In this document: positions 1 through 11,013 of the stretch, piece after piece
Layout of the letters: every line of letters begins with the position of its first letter
Position numbering within the stretch: position 1 is the stretch's first letter
NCBI GenBank assembly: GCA_951804985.1
Contig: OX638131.1
Location: forward strand, 61,388,131 to 61,452,130
Direction: 5' to 3'
From: Dryomyza anilis
Lineage: Eukaryota; Arthropoda; Insecta; Diptera; Dryomyzidae
DNA length: 64,000 nt
Made by a program: the position numbers and the translations under genes
Notes under the pieces: generated by a model
What the model saw: the letters and a program-made list of their open reading frames with translations, nothing else
Databases searched by the model: none
Told to the model about the DNA's origin: nothing

Positions 1-189
1 AGTCCTGTATAGAACTTCGGCCGAGCTCTCTCACCATTTTGAGCTGTGCGTGTTTGCCATTTACTGCCGAGAGGTAGCGCGGTATAGAAAAATGTTTCTA
101 TGAAAAGATGTTGTTAGCCCCAGTCCAGGCTTGAACCGGGGACCTTTCGGCTCGCAGTCCAACGCACTAACCACTGAGCTACCGCGGTC
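1..189 (-). mobile_element. tRNA-derived SINE, copy 1 (internally deleted)
   Basis: Read on the minus strand, it starts with a tRNA-like head: an A-box-like GTAGCTCAGTGGTTAGTGCG and a B-box-like GGTTCAAGCCTGGAC, as in RNA polymerase III promoters. A body shared with copies at 3961, 27293 and 42799 follows. Compared with those, about 95 bases between the tRNA-related part and the tail (the segment with the GGCGGGTGAGAGC motif) are missing, and the tail runs off the window start. Non-autonomous; needs a LINE reverse transcriptase in trans. Confidence 0.85.
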
Positions 190-602
190 TAAGGACATAA
201 TACACTAAAATTACACTAAAGATAATGCTACACTAAATAACTGTGTTTCAAATAAGTTAAACACTTACAAACAACATTTAATTTCAATGTTATTGCATAC
301 ATAAACAACTATACTTTACATGACACTAAGTTTAGATAAACTAATACCACACTAAATAGTAATAGTTCAAATAATGTACCATACTTTATTTCAAGTAATT
401 TAAATATCTTAAAATCAATCTTTTTCTTGTGACGAATGTACATAAACCATTATATATTATACGAAAATTATATTAAGTTTATATAAGTTAGTACCACACC
501 ACACATTTGGAAGAGTTTAAAAACAAAATTAAATTATTTGTTTTCATGTAAATTTAAAATATCCGAGTGCACAAAAATTGTTATTTAGAGTGACCCACAG
601 CG
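190..602. other. AT-rich intergenic stretch, nothing recognised
   Basis: Low-complexity AT-rich DNA with several ACACTAAA-like words near 200-360. I see no coding frame, RNA gene or known repeat. Confidence 0.5.
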
Positions 603-841
603 CTGGATACTGACTCAGAAGACGCATAGATAATCGGTGGGGCCTTAGGACTTTAAAGGAAACATGTGGAAGAAGCTCTTGGTGTTATCAACAAGGAGAA
701 GTATTGAAGCAGAGGCCCAGCAGATTCGAATAAAGAAAAATGAAGAAGCGAAGCAGAGTGGCAAGCATATTGGAAAACGAAGCAGGACACACTAAATGCA
801 AACTTGTTGTTATTCCAAATACAAGTCGGTTGCTATATATA

Positions 842-907
<66 letters not shown>

Positions 908-1146
908 TATATATAGCAACCGACTTGTATTTGGAATAACAACAAGTTTGCATTTAGTGTGTCCTGCTTCGTTTTCCAATATGCTTGCCACTCTGCTTCG
1001 CTTCTTCATTTTTCTTTATTCGAATCTGCTGGGCCACTGCTTCAATACTTCTCCTTGTTGATAACACCAAGAGCATCTTCCACATGTTTCCTTTAAAGTC
1101 CTAAGGCCCCACCGATTATCTATGCGTCTTCTGAGTCAGTATCCAG
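603..1146. repeat. 544-bp near-perfect palindrome with (TA)n core
   Basis: The left arm (603 to about 870) is the reverse complement of the right arm (about 875 to 1146). I see only a couple of mismatches outside the core, for example near 711 against 1037 and near 675 against 1073. The centre is a run of about 70 bases of TA. Because of the symmetry both strands carry the same apparent 85-residue frame, which is mostly a translated TA run and is not a gene. It could be a foldback element, an inverted duplication, or an assembly or hairpin artefact. Confidence 0.85.
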
Positions 1147-1199
1147 TGTGGATACATTTACGCTCCTTTTCCCTTTTTATTGCTTGCCTACGTCGCTTT

Positions 1200-2340
1200 T
1201 TTCCCGCCCACATTGATAATAGTGCCATGCCCCTTTTTCCAATCTTGATCACATTCCACATGGCTATTCAAATTTTTAAAAATGATCCTTTGTTTCGATT
1301 TTAGTAAGTCATGAGTTTTTGCATTTTAAACATTTTTGTTATATGGGAGGTGTCACGCCCCATTGTCCAATTCCGTCCAAATCTACACCCAAAAAAATCC
1401 TTACGGATTTTTGGATTTTTTAAGTGGATAAAATCCAAAATTTTTAGATTTTTTTTTATTTTATTGATTGTTGAACATTTTTCGAATTATAACACAGGAA
1501 AAATATTTGTGGTTTTCAGGGTACAATTTATGTTTTGAAAATTTAAGAATTTGTTATAAACCACCAAATCGAAAATAATTATTTGAACCACTGCAGGATT
1601 AAATCTCTGGTGAAGATGGTAATGATTCATATATTATATTAGCCAACATACATATTACCCAACTTAGGCCTTTATGTAGATCCAAATAATTTAATGATGT
1701 ATTGGATTTATTTCAAGTCAATTCTATGCCAATTTTTAAAGCGGTAAATATTTATTGAATCTAATAGGTTCTGAAGAGTTGTCGTGTTATAAAGAGGACA
1801 TTAAAAATAGATTTGATCAGGCACGTTTTCTCGTCCATATGACTAATTCAGTATATAGAAGAAAACGGCTGACGGTGAATTTTTTCCACAAAGTATCCGG
1901 GTTTTTTCAGCACAGATTCTACGTGACGATAACAATGTTTAATATAATCTTTTGTTTCGATTTTTTTAACTATGCTTTTAGTAGGTAAAGAGTAATAGCA
2001 ATTTTAAGGTTTTTTTTTTGTATGGGAGGTACTACGCCTCATTGTTCAATCCCGTCCATGTTCTACGTGATGATCGGGGTTTTAAATAAGAACATTGGAT
2101 TTTTATAACTCTACTCTTAGTATGTCAGGAGTTATAGCATTTTTAATGTTTTTGTTATATGAAAGATGCCACGCCCCTCTATACTATCCCGCACACATTT
2201 TACGTGACGATTCTACTTTTTAATATGAACCTTTGTTTCAATTTTCATAACTCTAGTCAGGAGTTATAGCATTTTTATGAGAAGTACAACGCCCCTTTAT
2301 CAAAATCCGCCCACATTTAGCAAAAATATAAACAACAACA
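1200..2340. repeat. Degenerate ~140-bp tandem repeat, interrupted
   Basis: Several diverged units share the order: ACGTGACGAT, then TTTGTTTCGATTTT, TAACTC, GGAGTTATAGCATTTTTA, TTTTTGTTATATGGGAGG, then a variant of CCACGCCCC and TCCAATCCCGCCCA. Units are visible at about 1215-1395, 1905-2060, 2060-2190 and 2190-2325. A further diverged unit lies at 17606-17770. No coding capacity is seen. Probably remains of a satellite-like or transposon-internal array. Confidence 0.5.
1400..1830. repeat. Old interspersed repeat, copy 1
   Basis: About 430 bases align by eye, in the same orientation, with 28045-28470. Shared landmarks include CATTTTTCGAATTATAAC, ATTTGTGGTTTTCAG, GATTCATATATTATATTAGC and TTCTGAAGAGTT. 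All frames have stops. It splits the 140-bp repeat array, which suggests insertion of a mobile element, but no terminal repeats are clear. Confidence 0.55.
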
Positions 2341-2680
2341 AAATACTTAACTGAGCCCAATTTCATGACTGTGGCTATCTTATACAGATATTTTGAATTA
2401 AAAGTTTAGTTTTGCCACGCCCATTTTTGTACCTTAGGAGGCAAATTTCAAAAAATCCCTTCGTAGTGCGCTCTCACGTCGGGAATTCCACACCATGTCC
2501 AAATTTCAAGTTCCTAGGGTCAAATTTAGATTTTTTCGATTTTCCGGCTTTTCCTGGAGTTTTTCCGACTTATCTTTTTTCCTAAACCACTCTTGCATTG
2601 ACACGAATAAAATACAAAAAGAATCAGGCAAATCCGTCAGATCGTTCTCTCGTGATGCTCTGGCACACACAGGACATTTC

Positions 2681-2684
<4 letters not shown>
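2341..2684. other. Unassigned AT-rich stretch
   Basis: No gene seen. The last part runs into a (TA)n tract, whose translation produces only an artefactual Tyr-Ile run. Confidence 0.4.
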
Positions 2685-2744
<60 letters not shown>

Positions 2745-2762
2745 ATATATATATATCTATAT
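2685..2762. repeat. (TA)n microsatellite
   Basis: About 75 bases of almost pure TA repeat with two CTATA interruptions. It forms the exact left boundary of the truncated gypsy copy B, so the breakpoint of that element lies in or next to the microsatellite. Confidence 0.9.
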
Positions 2763-3821
2763 AAACGGCTCTATTTCGTCCCTAACAAGGTTACTTCTTA
2801 TTATTGAGTGTGAAGCTCCTGTATCCAACGTTGCAATATATGCTACACAATCAATTAGCCCCTCGATAGTTAAACTATTCGACTTCGAGCAATTTGTGAA
2901 ATGGAGATTCTGGGGCAATCGGTTATGGGAGTCAGATCGTGCCCTGCAGGACTGACTCGTTTTAGTTTAAAGCTTGAATTAAATTTGAGCTATTTTAGAC
3001 ATGATCCTGTCTTTCTTCGTGTCTGGGTTCATCTGCAGAATGATTTATTGAGCGTTTGCCATTCGGTATATCTGTTTCATGTGATCACTGCCATATTTTC
3101 GCTGCAGTGCAGCCATAACCGCTAAATAACTGTTTCGATCACTTTCTGGAACAGTCTGCAATACTTCGGCTGCGCCTCCTTTAAGCGCCACGATAAGTGC
3201 GGCTACGCTGTCCTCATTATTCCATCGATTACTTACAGCCGTGATCTCAAATTGTAGCTTGAAAATGTTGAACGCTGTGGTTCCATCGTAAATCGGCGAT
3301 TTTAGCCTCGTACCACTAAAAACATGCTGTGTAGGTCCATTTATCTGCAACACGTGCAAATTTTTTTTTATTTCCTGGATTTCTTTGTCTAGACCGTTTT
3401 CTAATCTTTGAATTTTGTTCATCAATGTTCACTTCCATGTCATTTACATGCGTTTCTAGCTCCGTCACTTTTCTAGTTGCTGTTTCGAATTTTCTAGAAG
3501 TTTCTGTTCTATTTTGCTGGAATTTTCTTGAAATTTCTGTTCCATTTTGCTGGAATTTTCTTGAAGCTGTTGTTGTATTGCTCCGAGCAACTGGCTCATA
3601 TCAAAACTTTGGGACTGTACTTTTTGCTCCGTGTCCACATTTTTCGATGACGCTGTTGCAGCTTCTACTTCAAACTCGTGCTCTGCGAGGTCAATGCCTT
3701 GGTTCTCTAATTCTTCCATTAGACGCTTTTGTAGCTCTACTTTCGTACCAGCAGTTGCAAGATTACGAATCGACAGCTCCTTCTTTAGCTGGTCGACTTT
3801 AAGTTGATCGAATTTAACCAT
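2763..3821 (-). pseudogene. Ty3/gypsy copy B: gag with deletion, protease stub
   Basis: The minus-strand start at 3821 opens a gag whose first ~40 residues look like a SAP-type fold (MVKFDQLKVDQLKKEL then LQKRLMEELE), followed by a Gln/Glu-rich coiled-coil stretch and the main gag domain to about 3060. Compared with the parallel gag at 7039-8324, some 430 bases carrying the zinc knuckle are missing; the junction lies at GAGCGTTTGC/CATTCGG near 3060. A short protease-region remnant runs to 2763 and stops at a (TA)n tract. No RT or integrase follows. Gag would package the element RNA; this copy cannot. It belongs with the LTR at 3852-4699, downstream of a tRNA-Leu-like primer site. Confidence 0.85.
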
Positions 3822-3832
3822 TTTGTATCACA

Positions 3833-3850
3833 ATCCCACTTATGACACCA
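3833..3850 (-). other. Primer-binding site, tRNA-Leu-like (copy B)
   Basis: Minus-strand TGGTGTCATAAGTGGGAT lies one base after the LTR end (…CGTAGCA). It matches the complement of a dipteran tRNA-Leu 3' end (…ATCCCACTTCTGACACCA) except for one base. This fixes the orientation and shows that the upstream LTR serves as a 5' LTR. Confidence 0.75.
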
Positions 3851-3851
3851 A

Positions 3852-4699
3852 TGCTACGAAAATTCAGTCTACGGAAAACTGTTCTACGAGTTCGTATCGC
3901 TGGATTGTATACAAAATAAAAACGCACTTATAATTGGTTTTAACTAGTATTATTTCAACTATAATAATAATAGTTTGGCACTACAGCTCTATAAGAACTT
4001 AGGCCGAGCTCTCTCACCATTTTGAGCTGTGCGTGTTATATTTGTACTCAAAGTGGTGGGACCTACAGTTTATTGCCGAATCCGAACGGCGGGTGAGAGC
4101 TTTTCATAGGCAATTTTTACTCTCGTAGGTTTGCCATTTACTGCCGAGAGGTAGCGCGGTATAGAAAAATGTTTCTATGAAAAGATGTTGTTAGCCACAG
4201 TCCAGGCTTGAACCGGGGACCTTTCGGCTCGCAGTCCAACGCACTAACTACTGAGCTACCGTGGCTACAAGTATTAATTAAATTTATTTATTTAAATAAC
4301 AACTTAAAAATCACTTATATCAACTGCTGAATTACTACAATTTATCTTTACAATGTTCACTCACTAGACGCACTAGTCCACTATTAAATCACAACTGAAG
4401 TACAGTGTCTCAGATGCGCGGCCTTATATACTGCATGCATCAGTTCGACACGTTTCGACAAGCTTCGACTTGTTTCGAGAACCTTCTACTCGTTTCGTGA
4501 ATGATGCATACTATTGACATCTCATTCGCACTCATGTGTTTTAATGCGCTGATCTTCCATCTTTCTCGCACACTGCCTCAGTGCGCTGAATGATCTTCCG
4601 TCTCTTTCTAACACATTACTAGTGCGCTGAATTGTCTTGCGTCTCATTTATTATTGTTGATTGCTTGCACAGTGGAGCAAATTACCTCTTTTCGTAACA
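3852..4699 (-). mobile_element. Gypsy LTR shared by copies A and B, with SINE
   Basis: On the minus strand it begins TGTTACGAAAAG and ends TTTTCGTAGCA, with inverted ends. Without the SINE (306 bp) the LTR is about 542 bp, matching the 539-bp LTR at 8355-8893. Upstream on the minus strand is the end of copy A pol and a purine-rich tract (AGGTGGAGGG); downstream is a primer-binding site and copy B gag. One LTR is therefore both the 3' LTR of A and the 5' LTR of B. Confidence 0.88.
3961..4266 (-). mobile_element. tRNA-derived SINE, copy 2 (full length, in gypsy LTR)
   Basis: Full-length 306-bp copy with a tRNA-like 5' head at 4200-4266, the family body, and an (ATA)n-type tail at 3961-3972. 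It sits in the shared gypsy LTR. The LTR at 8355-8893 reads straight through the same point (near 8460) and is an empty site. The flanks AACT / ACAAGT give only a weak target duplication. Confidence 0.9.
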
Positions 4700-4714
4700 C
4701 TGCCCTCCACCTAA

Positions 4715-4735
4715 ATCTGTTCGTACCGAACAGAT
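4715..4735 (-). repeat. 21-bp palindrome upstream of gypsy 3' LTR
   Basis: Two 9-base arms (ATCTGTTCG / CGAACAGAT) surround GTA, just after the pol stop codon and before the purine tract. An 18-base stretch of it recurs exactly at 59716-59733 in the loop of an unrelated hAT-type MITE. Confidence 0.7.
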
Positions 4736-4736
4736 G

Positions 4737-6990
4737 TTAATCCTCTCTCTCTCTCTATACGGCGCCAACCTTTCTAAATGTACCACTTTCATTTTTCTTC
4801 TAACTTCTGCAGTATTCTGAATCCGATACACGACATCGTTAGTTCTTTTAATTATCTTGTATGGTCCTTCCTAGTGTGTTTGTAGCTTAGGGGATAAGCC
4901 TTCCTTTGTGGGTTATAGAGCAAAACAAGTTGTCCTTCCGTTAATCCCTCTGAATTTGTGGGCAATTCGTATCTGGCCTTCATCTTATCATTCGCAAATT
5001 GTGTACGCTGTCTTACAAACTGATGCACTTCGTTCATTTCTTCACTTTTTCTGAAAACATAATTGTGTACAGGAATTCCAGCTGAAGGACTCGCACCAAA
5101 CTTTAAATCCGCAGGTAATCGGGCAACTGCGAATCCAATCGGCGACTGACTCTTGGCACCCAATCCAATAAAAACGTTTCTTTACCTTCTCGACCGTTTT
5201 ATTAATGCCCAAATGACCACCACTAGATCCACCATGGTATACCGCTAATATCTCTTTTATTTTAGACTTGGGAACAACAATCAAACTTCGAGCGGATGTG
5301 CCATCTTCATTTTCCCATACACGATATAAGCAACCATCTTGTAGCTTTAAGCTCTGCCACTGTGCCCAGTAAGCTTTAGTTATGGCACTGTCGGCAGCTA
5401 TATCTTCCCATGATGGTTTTCTTTGCTGTTCCTTGAACATCATGATTTTTGTGAGGTCGGGATCACTCTTTGACTGCAACTATTTTATCCTCATCGGTAT
5501 GCACTCCTTCCGTGGTAACTCGATGACCCAGATACTTGACTTCTTTCTTGAAAAGTGAGCATTTCTTTGGACTAAGTTGTAGACCCGCATTTTTTAATCG
5601 AAGGAATACTTCCTCTAGATTTCTTACATGTTCGTTGAAATCCTTGTCCATAACAATTATGTCATCAAGGTATACTAGGCATGTTTTCCAGTGTACACCT
5701 TTTAATACGTGCTCCATTAACCGCTCGAATGTTGCTGGGGCATTGCATAGTCCAAACGGCATTACCAAAAATTGCGGTCTTCTCTCGATCTTTCTTATCG
5801 ATTTCTACTTGCCAGTAACCGCTTTGCAAGTCCAACGTTGAAAACCACTTAGCATTAGATAGTGTATCCAAGGTGTCATCGATTCTGGGCAGTGGATAAC
5901 TATCTTTCTTGGTGACATCATTAAGTTTTCGGTAGTCAACGCAGAACCGAGTACTACCGTCCTTCTTTTTCACCAATACTACTGGTGAACTCCATGGACT
6001 CTCAGACGGTTCCACCACGCCATTTGTGTGCATTTCTTCAACCAAATGTGATACTTCGTCTCTTTTCGCAAGTGGTACCCTTCTTGGTGCTTGACGAATT
6101 GGGTTAGAATCACCAGTGTCTATTCGATGTTTTACAATGGAAGTTCTGCCATCCTTTTGGCCCTTTTCAGTAAATATACACCGATATTTGTCAATTAGCT
6201 GTTGCACTTGACTCTTTTCTTTGGCAGTCAAATTCTTCGTCCACTCATTTATAAACCTGTGAGTATATTGTTTGTTTATTTGCGATGAGCCGTAGTCTCT
6301 TGATGGATTTGACTCACAATTTATAATCGCTGATGCCTCTTGACACTGGCCTATCACTGTTCCCTTTTTAATTAATTTGGACGAGTTTTCCATGTTGAGA
6401 ACTCTTATTGGAACAACTTTGTCTTTTGACGCTTCTACTAATGTTCTTCCGACAACAATATTACTTCTGCTCATTTGCTCATCATTCGCTTCTATAACCC
6501 ACAACTTGCTTATCCATTTAATTTCGCCCAAACAATTGCTTCTGAATTAGGTGTTATTTTTCTATTTTTATGAGCAATAAGTTGTTTAATTTTCGGGCAT
6601 TGGTCACAATCAATGTTTAGTTGGATCTCCGTGTTCGCATAACTCAAAATTTTCCTTGTTAAATCTAGTGTGAAACCGTTTCTTATCATGAAGTCCATGC
6701 CAAGTATTATTTCGTCTACTATTTCCGCCACTATAAAATCATGCTTAACTGTCGTAGTGCCAATAGTGATTTCTTTGGTAATTTTTCCTCTGATTGGAGA
6801 GCCTCTTCACCTGTCGCGGTTTGCAATCTTATTCCGATAAGCGGCTCTATTTCGTCCCTAACAAGGTTACTTCTTATTATTGAGTGTGAAGCTCCTGTAT
6901 CCAACGTTACCATATATGCTACACAATCAATTAGACCCTTGACAGTTAAACTATTCGACTTTCGAGAAATTTGTGAAATAGAGATTCTGG
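4737..6990 (-). pseudogene. Ty3/gypsy copy A pol, internally deleted
   Basis: Minus-strand order: aspartic protease with LDTGAS (about 6905), then RT, seen as FCVDYRKLND, YPLPRIDDTL, LQSGYWQVEI, then MPFGLCNAPATFERLMEHVL and the catalytic YLDD (about 5660). Just after GHRVTTEGVHTDEDK (about 5480) the RNase H domain is missing and the sequence jumps to the linker and the integrase zinc-binding region (HLGINKTVEKVKKRFYW, WIRSCP). A second deletion near 5130 removes the whole DDE core and joins to the integrase C-terminus (GQLVLLYNP; VVHLERLAPYR), ending at 4737. Several frame breaks exist. It could not reverse-transcribe or integrate by itself. Clade within gypsy not determined; the tRNA-Leu primer resembles the mdg3/micropia group. 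Confidence 0.88.
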
Positions 6991-7038
6991 GGAAATCGGT
7001 TGTGGGAGTCAGATCGTGCCCCGCAGAACTGACTCGTT

Positions 7039-8324
7039 TTAGTTTAAAGCTTGATTAAAATTTACGCTATTTTGGACATGATCCTGTCTTTCTTCATGTC
7101 TGGGTTCATCTGCAGATTGATTTATTGAGCGTTTGCGTTTTTTACGACAGTCACGTGCCATATGCCCATATGTATCACAGATATAACATTTACCTTTGAA
7201 TTGCGTATCTTTGTTGGCTGATGTGTATTCGGTTTTAACGCCTGCTTTAACAGCTTGGCACACTTCTTGAAATAAATCATCGTTCTCCACATCAATTCTA
7301 CGCGCCTTTGGAGCCGATCGGCACAACGCATTTGCTGTCTCCTGTGTTAGAGCTATGGTAACCGTTTCCGTAAATGTTACCTTGGGCGTAATCAGTGTTG
7401 CACGTTTTGTCTCCTGATCGCGTATGCCATCAACAAAAGCTTCGATCTTGCACTTTTCTATGAAATCACTCGTTGAATCTGCATACGACAAATGCGCAAG
7501 CCTCTCGACGTCCGCTGCATACGCCTGCAAAGTTTCTCCATTTCGTCGCATTCTGCCCTTCAGCTCCATTCGGTATATCTGTTTCATGTGATCACTGCCA
7601 TATTTTCGCTGCAGTGCAGCCATAACCGCTAAATAACTGTTTCGATCACTTTCTGTAACAGTCTGCAATACTTCGGCTGCGCCTCCTTTAAGCGCCACGA
7701 TAAGTGCGACTACGCTGTCCTCATTATTCCATCGATTACTTACAGCCGTGGTCTCAAATTGCAGCTTGAAAATGTTGAACGCTGTGGTTCCATCGTAAAT
7801 CGGCGATTTTAGCCTCGTACCACTAAAAACATGCTGTGTAGGTTCATTTATCTGCAACACGTGCAAATCTTTTTTATTTCCTGGATTTCTTTGTCTATAC
7901 CGTTTTCTAATCTTTGAATTTTGTTCATCAATGTTCACTTCCATGTCATTTAGATGCGTTTCTAGCTCCGTCACTTTTCTAGTTGCTGTTTCGAATTTTC
8001 TAGAAATTTCTGTTCCATTTTGCTGGAATTTTCGTGAAATTTCTGTTCCATTTTGCTGGAATTTTCTTGAAGCTGTTGTTGTATTGCTCCGAGCAACTGG
8101 CTCATATCAAAACTTTGGGACTGTACTTTTTGCTCCGTGTCCACATTTTTTGATGACGCTGTTGCAGCTTCTACTTCAAACTCGTGCTCTGCGAGGTCAA
8201 TGCATTGGTTCTCTAATTCTTCCATTAGACGCTTTTAAAGCTCTACTTTCGTACCAGCAGTTGCAAGATCACGAATCGACAGCTCCTTCAGCTGGTCGAC
8301 TTTAAGTTGATCGAATTTAACCAT
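7039..8324 (-). pseudogene. Ty3/gypsy copy A gag
   Basis: The start at 8324 follows the primer site by 11 bases and opens the same SAP-like N-terminus as copy B. An in-frame stop replaces the CAA codon of copy B near 8235, and a further frame change lies near 7970. From 7974 to 7039 the frame is open: coiled coil, capsid-like domain, and a CX2CX4HX4C zinc knuckle (CYICDTYGHMARDC, about 7155-7195) with a basic tail. Gag coats element RNA in cytoplasmic particles. A 3-base deletion relative to B lies near residue 15. Pol follows downstream with the protease starting about 6990. Confidence 0.88.
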
Positions 8325-8335
8325 TTTGTATCACA

Positions 8336-8353
8336 ACCCCACTTCTGACACCA
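8336..8353 (-). other. Primer-binding site, tRNA-Leu-like (copy A)
   Basis: Minus-strand TGGTGTCAGAAGTGGGGT begins one base after the LTR end. It is complementary to a tRNA-Leu 3' end including CCA, with one mismatch at the far end. Confidence 0.78.
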
Positions 8354-8354
8354 A

Positions 8355-8893
8355 TGCTACGAAAATTCAGTCTACGGAAAACTGTTCTACGAGTTCGTAT
8401 CGCTGGATTGTGTACAAAATAAAAACGCACTTATAATTGGTTTTAACTAGTATTATTTCAACTAGTATTAATTAAATTTATTTATTTAAATAACAACTTA
8501 AAGAATAATCACTTATATCAACTGCTGAATTACTATAATTTATACAATGTTCACTCACGTGACGCACTAGTTCAATATTAAATCACAACTGAAGTACAGT
8601 GCCTCAGATGCGCGGCCTTACATGCATCAGTTTGAAACGTTTCGATAAGCTTCGACTTGTTTCGAGAACCTTCTACTCGTTTCGTGAATGACGCATGCTA
8701 TTGGCATCCCATTCGAACTCATGTGTTTTAATGCGCTGATCTTCCATCTCTTTCTCGCACACTGCCTCAGTGCGCTGAATGATCTTCCGTCTCTTTCTAA
8801 CACATTGCTTAGTGCGCTGAATTGTCTGAATTGCATCTCATTTATTATTGTTGATTGCTTGCACAGTGGAGCAAATTACTTCTTTTCGTAACA
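8355..8893 (-). mobile_element. Gypsy copy A 5' LTR (SINE-free)
   Basis: 539 bp on the minus strand, from TGTTACGAAAAG to TTTTCGTAGCA. It is collinear with the LTR at 3852-4699 but lacks the SINE. By eye the two LTRs differ by scattered substitutions and small indels of a few percent, so the element is not very recent. Confidence 0.88.
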
Positions 8894-9065
8894 ATATTAT
8901 AATTGTTAAAATAACATATTATCATTATTTCAAAATATACATATAATCGTTATTATTCTTAATATTAATTCTAAGAAAACATCATTTCTATATATTCAAA
9001 AATATTCCTAAGATATCTAGTAAAAAATAATTATTATTCTTAATATTAATAATAATTTTTTTTCC

Positions 9066-9420
9066 ATAAGGGGGGAGAAATGTTGTGAATTAGTTCACAC
9101 ATTGTTCTTTTTTTTTATGGTTCTTCACTATTCATTCAGTTTTGGATGTTGCTGTACACATGTTGAGCGCATCATGTTTTTCATATCATGTTGAACTCAT
9201 ATTGTACAGCAACATGTTCATAGCATTGTCCCAACGCTTCACGTTGGCAACAATGATAATAATTTGGCAAAAGCTTTGCTTAGACCACACCTCTTTCAGG
9301 TTAGCTTGCACAGTTAACAGAAACTTGCAATAATTTGGCAAAGCGCTAAAGCTTTACTTAGACCACACCTCTTTCAAGTTAGCTTGCACAGTTAACAGAG
9401 GCTTGCAATACAATTTTCCA
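9066..9420 (+). mobile_element. Possible LTR start after a purine tract; 70-bp duplication
   Basis: AAGGGGGGAGAA followed by TGTTGTGAATTAG looks like a polypurine tract and LTR start, as in copia-type elements. No matching LTR end or second LTR is seen. Inside, a segment with CTTAGACCACACCTCTTTCA and TTAGCTTGCACAGTTAACAG occurs twice in tandem (about 9259-9335 and 9335-9410). Confidence 0.35.
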
Positions 9421-10865
9421 TTGCATAATTTTGGGTCTATGTTAAAATAAGCAAAGCAGCGGTTCTCCAACAATTTTACTATTTCGCAATTGGTGTCCGC
9501 CCAAAACTGCAAGTCGGACTTTCTTCAAAAGTCACGTACACCTACTTTTTCTCATTTAGGAATATTTGATACGTTTCCTCCGAAAATTGTTATGATATTT
9601 TGGTTGTGGATACTTATGTATAGGAACAAATATACAAATTTTCAATACCTTACGTCAAACTTATATGACCAAAACTCCAAAACGAAGCCAAAACGCGGAT
9701 TCAAATAAGTAGATCATGAACAGGTCAATTTAAATAAAAGTTTTACTGAAAGCCTAAATATCTCATTGATGACTTTCTTGGATTTAAATGTAACGCATTG
9801 TATGAAATTTCCTAAAACGTGGATTCTAATATGACGGTAATGGAACGTTGGATTTGAAAAATTCAAGGCTCTTCTAAGAGGCTAAATCAATCATCTTGAT
9901 GACTTATTTGAATTTTGAAAAAAATTGAAAATTGAAAAAATTTCATCTAAAAATTGGTTAATGACATTTTTTTCTTAAATCCCAAAAAGGCATTACATTA
10001 GGATTGAGCTGAAATTTTTCTGGATTGGTTTTTCTAGTATCCTTACGAAATAAGCCCCGATGAGGGGGATTCGTACAAATTACCATCAAAACACCAAAAA
10101 TGGGAATTGTATTTTGATAATGAGAATTCATTTATATAGCCACTTTGGATGGATTGAAAATGGTGTAGTTTCAAAGAATTAGACATATCTGAAATGTTTA
10201 AAATAATATATATAAAATGTTGTCATTTTTTCTTTAACTGTATTAAATTGCGTATAGGGCAGACACATTTTTTTGATGATGTATGTTATAAACTAACACA
10301 AAAAATATTGAAATGAAAAAAAAATGGATGTTTATGCATTTGTCGCAAAATGATTTTGGCACTCATTGAGATAAAAACAAATTTTCGTTCAAAATAAATA
10401 AAACTGCTTTTATAATCAACTTTTTTTTTTACACCAAACATGTAACATTTTGAGAGCAAATTAGGAGCACGTTGAAAAATAAATTCTTTTATTGAAAACG
10501 ATCTGCTACACAATTATGTAAATTCAATTGATTAACACCACTTTAGTGATTTTTATACATTTAATTTTTCAAATTATAAAGTCTCTGAAACCCTACCACT
10601 AAAAAGCTGAAATTTGCCCGAAATTGTTTCACCTAATTTCTTATAATTTTTTTCCACGAATGAAGAAAATACAAAACATATTTTGTATGACAATCAATAT
10701 GTATAAAGATGATGCGAAAATTTGAAAAGCTCATCATTTATTAAAATTCCATTTCCTACATATGTAATTTAATTATTATTTCTTTTGTTTCCAAATTCAT
10801 TATCAAAATTCATTCAATTATTAATTTTCTGATATATTAATTTATGATTTAATTAATTTAGTAAT
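9421..10865. other. Unassigned AT-rich stretch
   Basis: No coding frame with recognisable motifs on either strand, no RNA gene, and no match noticed to other repeats in the window. Confidence 0.45.
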
Positions 10866-10867
10866 GG

Positions 10868-10975
10868 TTCCAGTTCCGGTCAAATAAAAATTAAATAACG
10901 ACTCCAGTTCGAGTTCCGGTTCCAAAAAAAAATAAAATAACGGTTCCAGTTCCGGTTCTATAAAAATGAAAAAGT
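10868..10975. repeat. Short tandem repeat, GGTTCCAGTTCCGGTT type
   Basis: About three units of 35-45 bases alternate a GGTTCCAGTTCCGGTTC core with an A-rich spacer (AAAAATTAAATAACG). No coding potential. Such cores occur near the ends of some DNA transposons, but no TIR is visible. Confidence 0.6.
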
Positions 10976-11013
10976 GTTTTCCATTTTCAAAGATAACAAT
11001 TTTTCCTGCAACT

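Noticed and set aside
120..185. Functional tRNA gene calls at SINE heads
   Set aside because: Each is followed by the same non-tRNA body and tail and lies inside dispersed copies; these are SINE heads.
804..1061. 85-residue open frames on both strands with a long Tyr-Ile run
   Set aside because: They are translations of a (TA)n tract inside a palindrome; the two are mirror images.
3425..3802. 125-residue plus-strand frame
   Set aside because: Antisense of gypsy gag; the minus strand shows the family motifs.
2763..8893. An envelope gene, which would make the gypsy an errantivirus
   Set aside because: The pol stop is followed within about 40 bases by the purine tract and LTR; there is no room for env.
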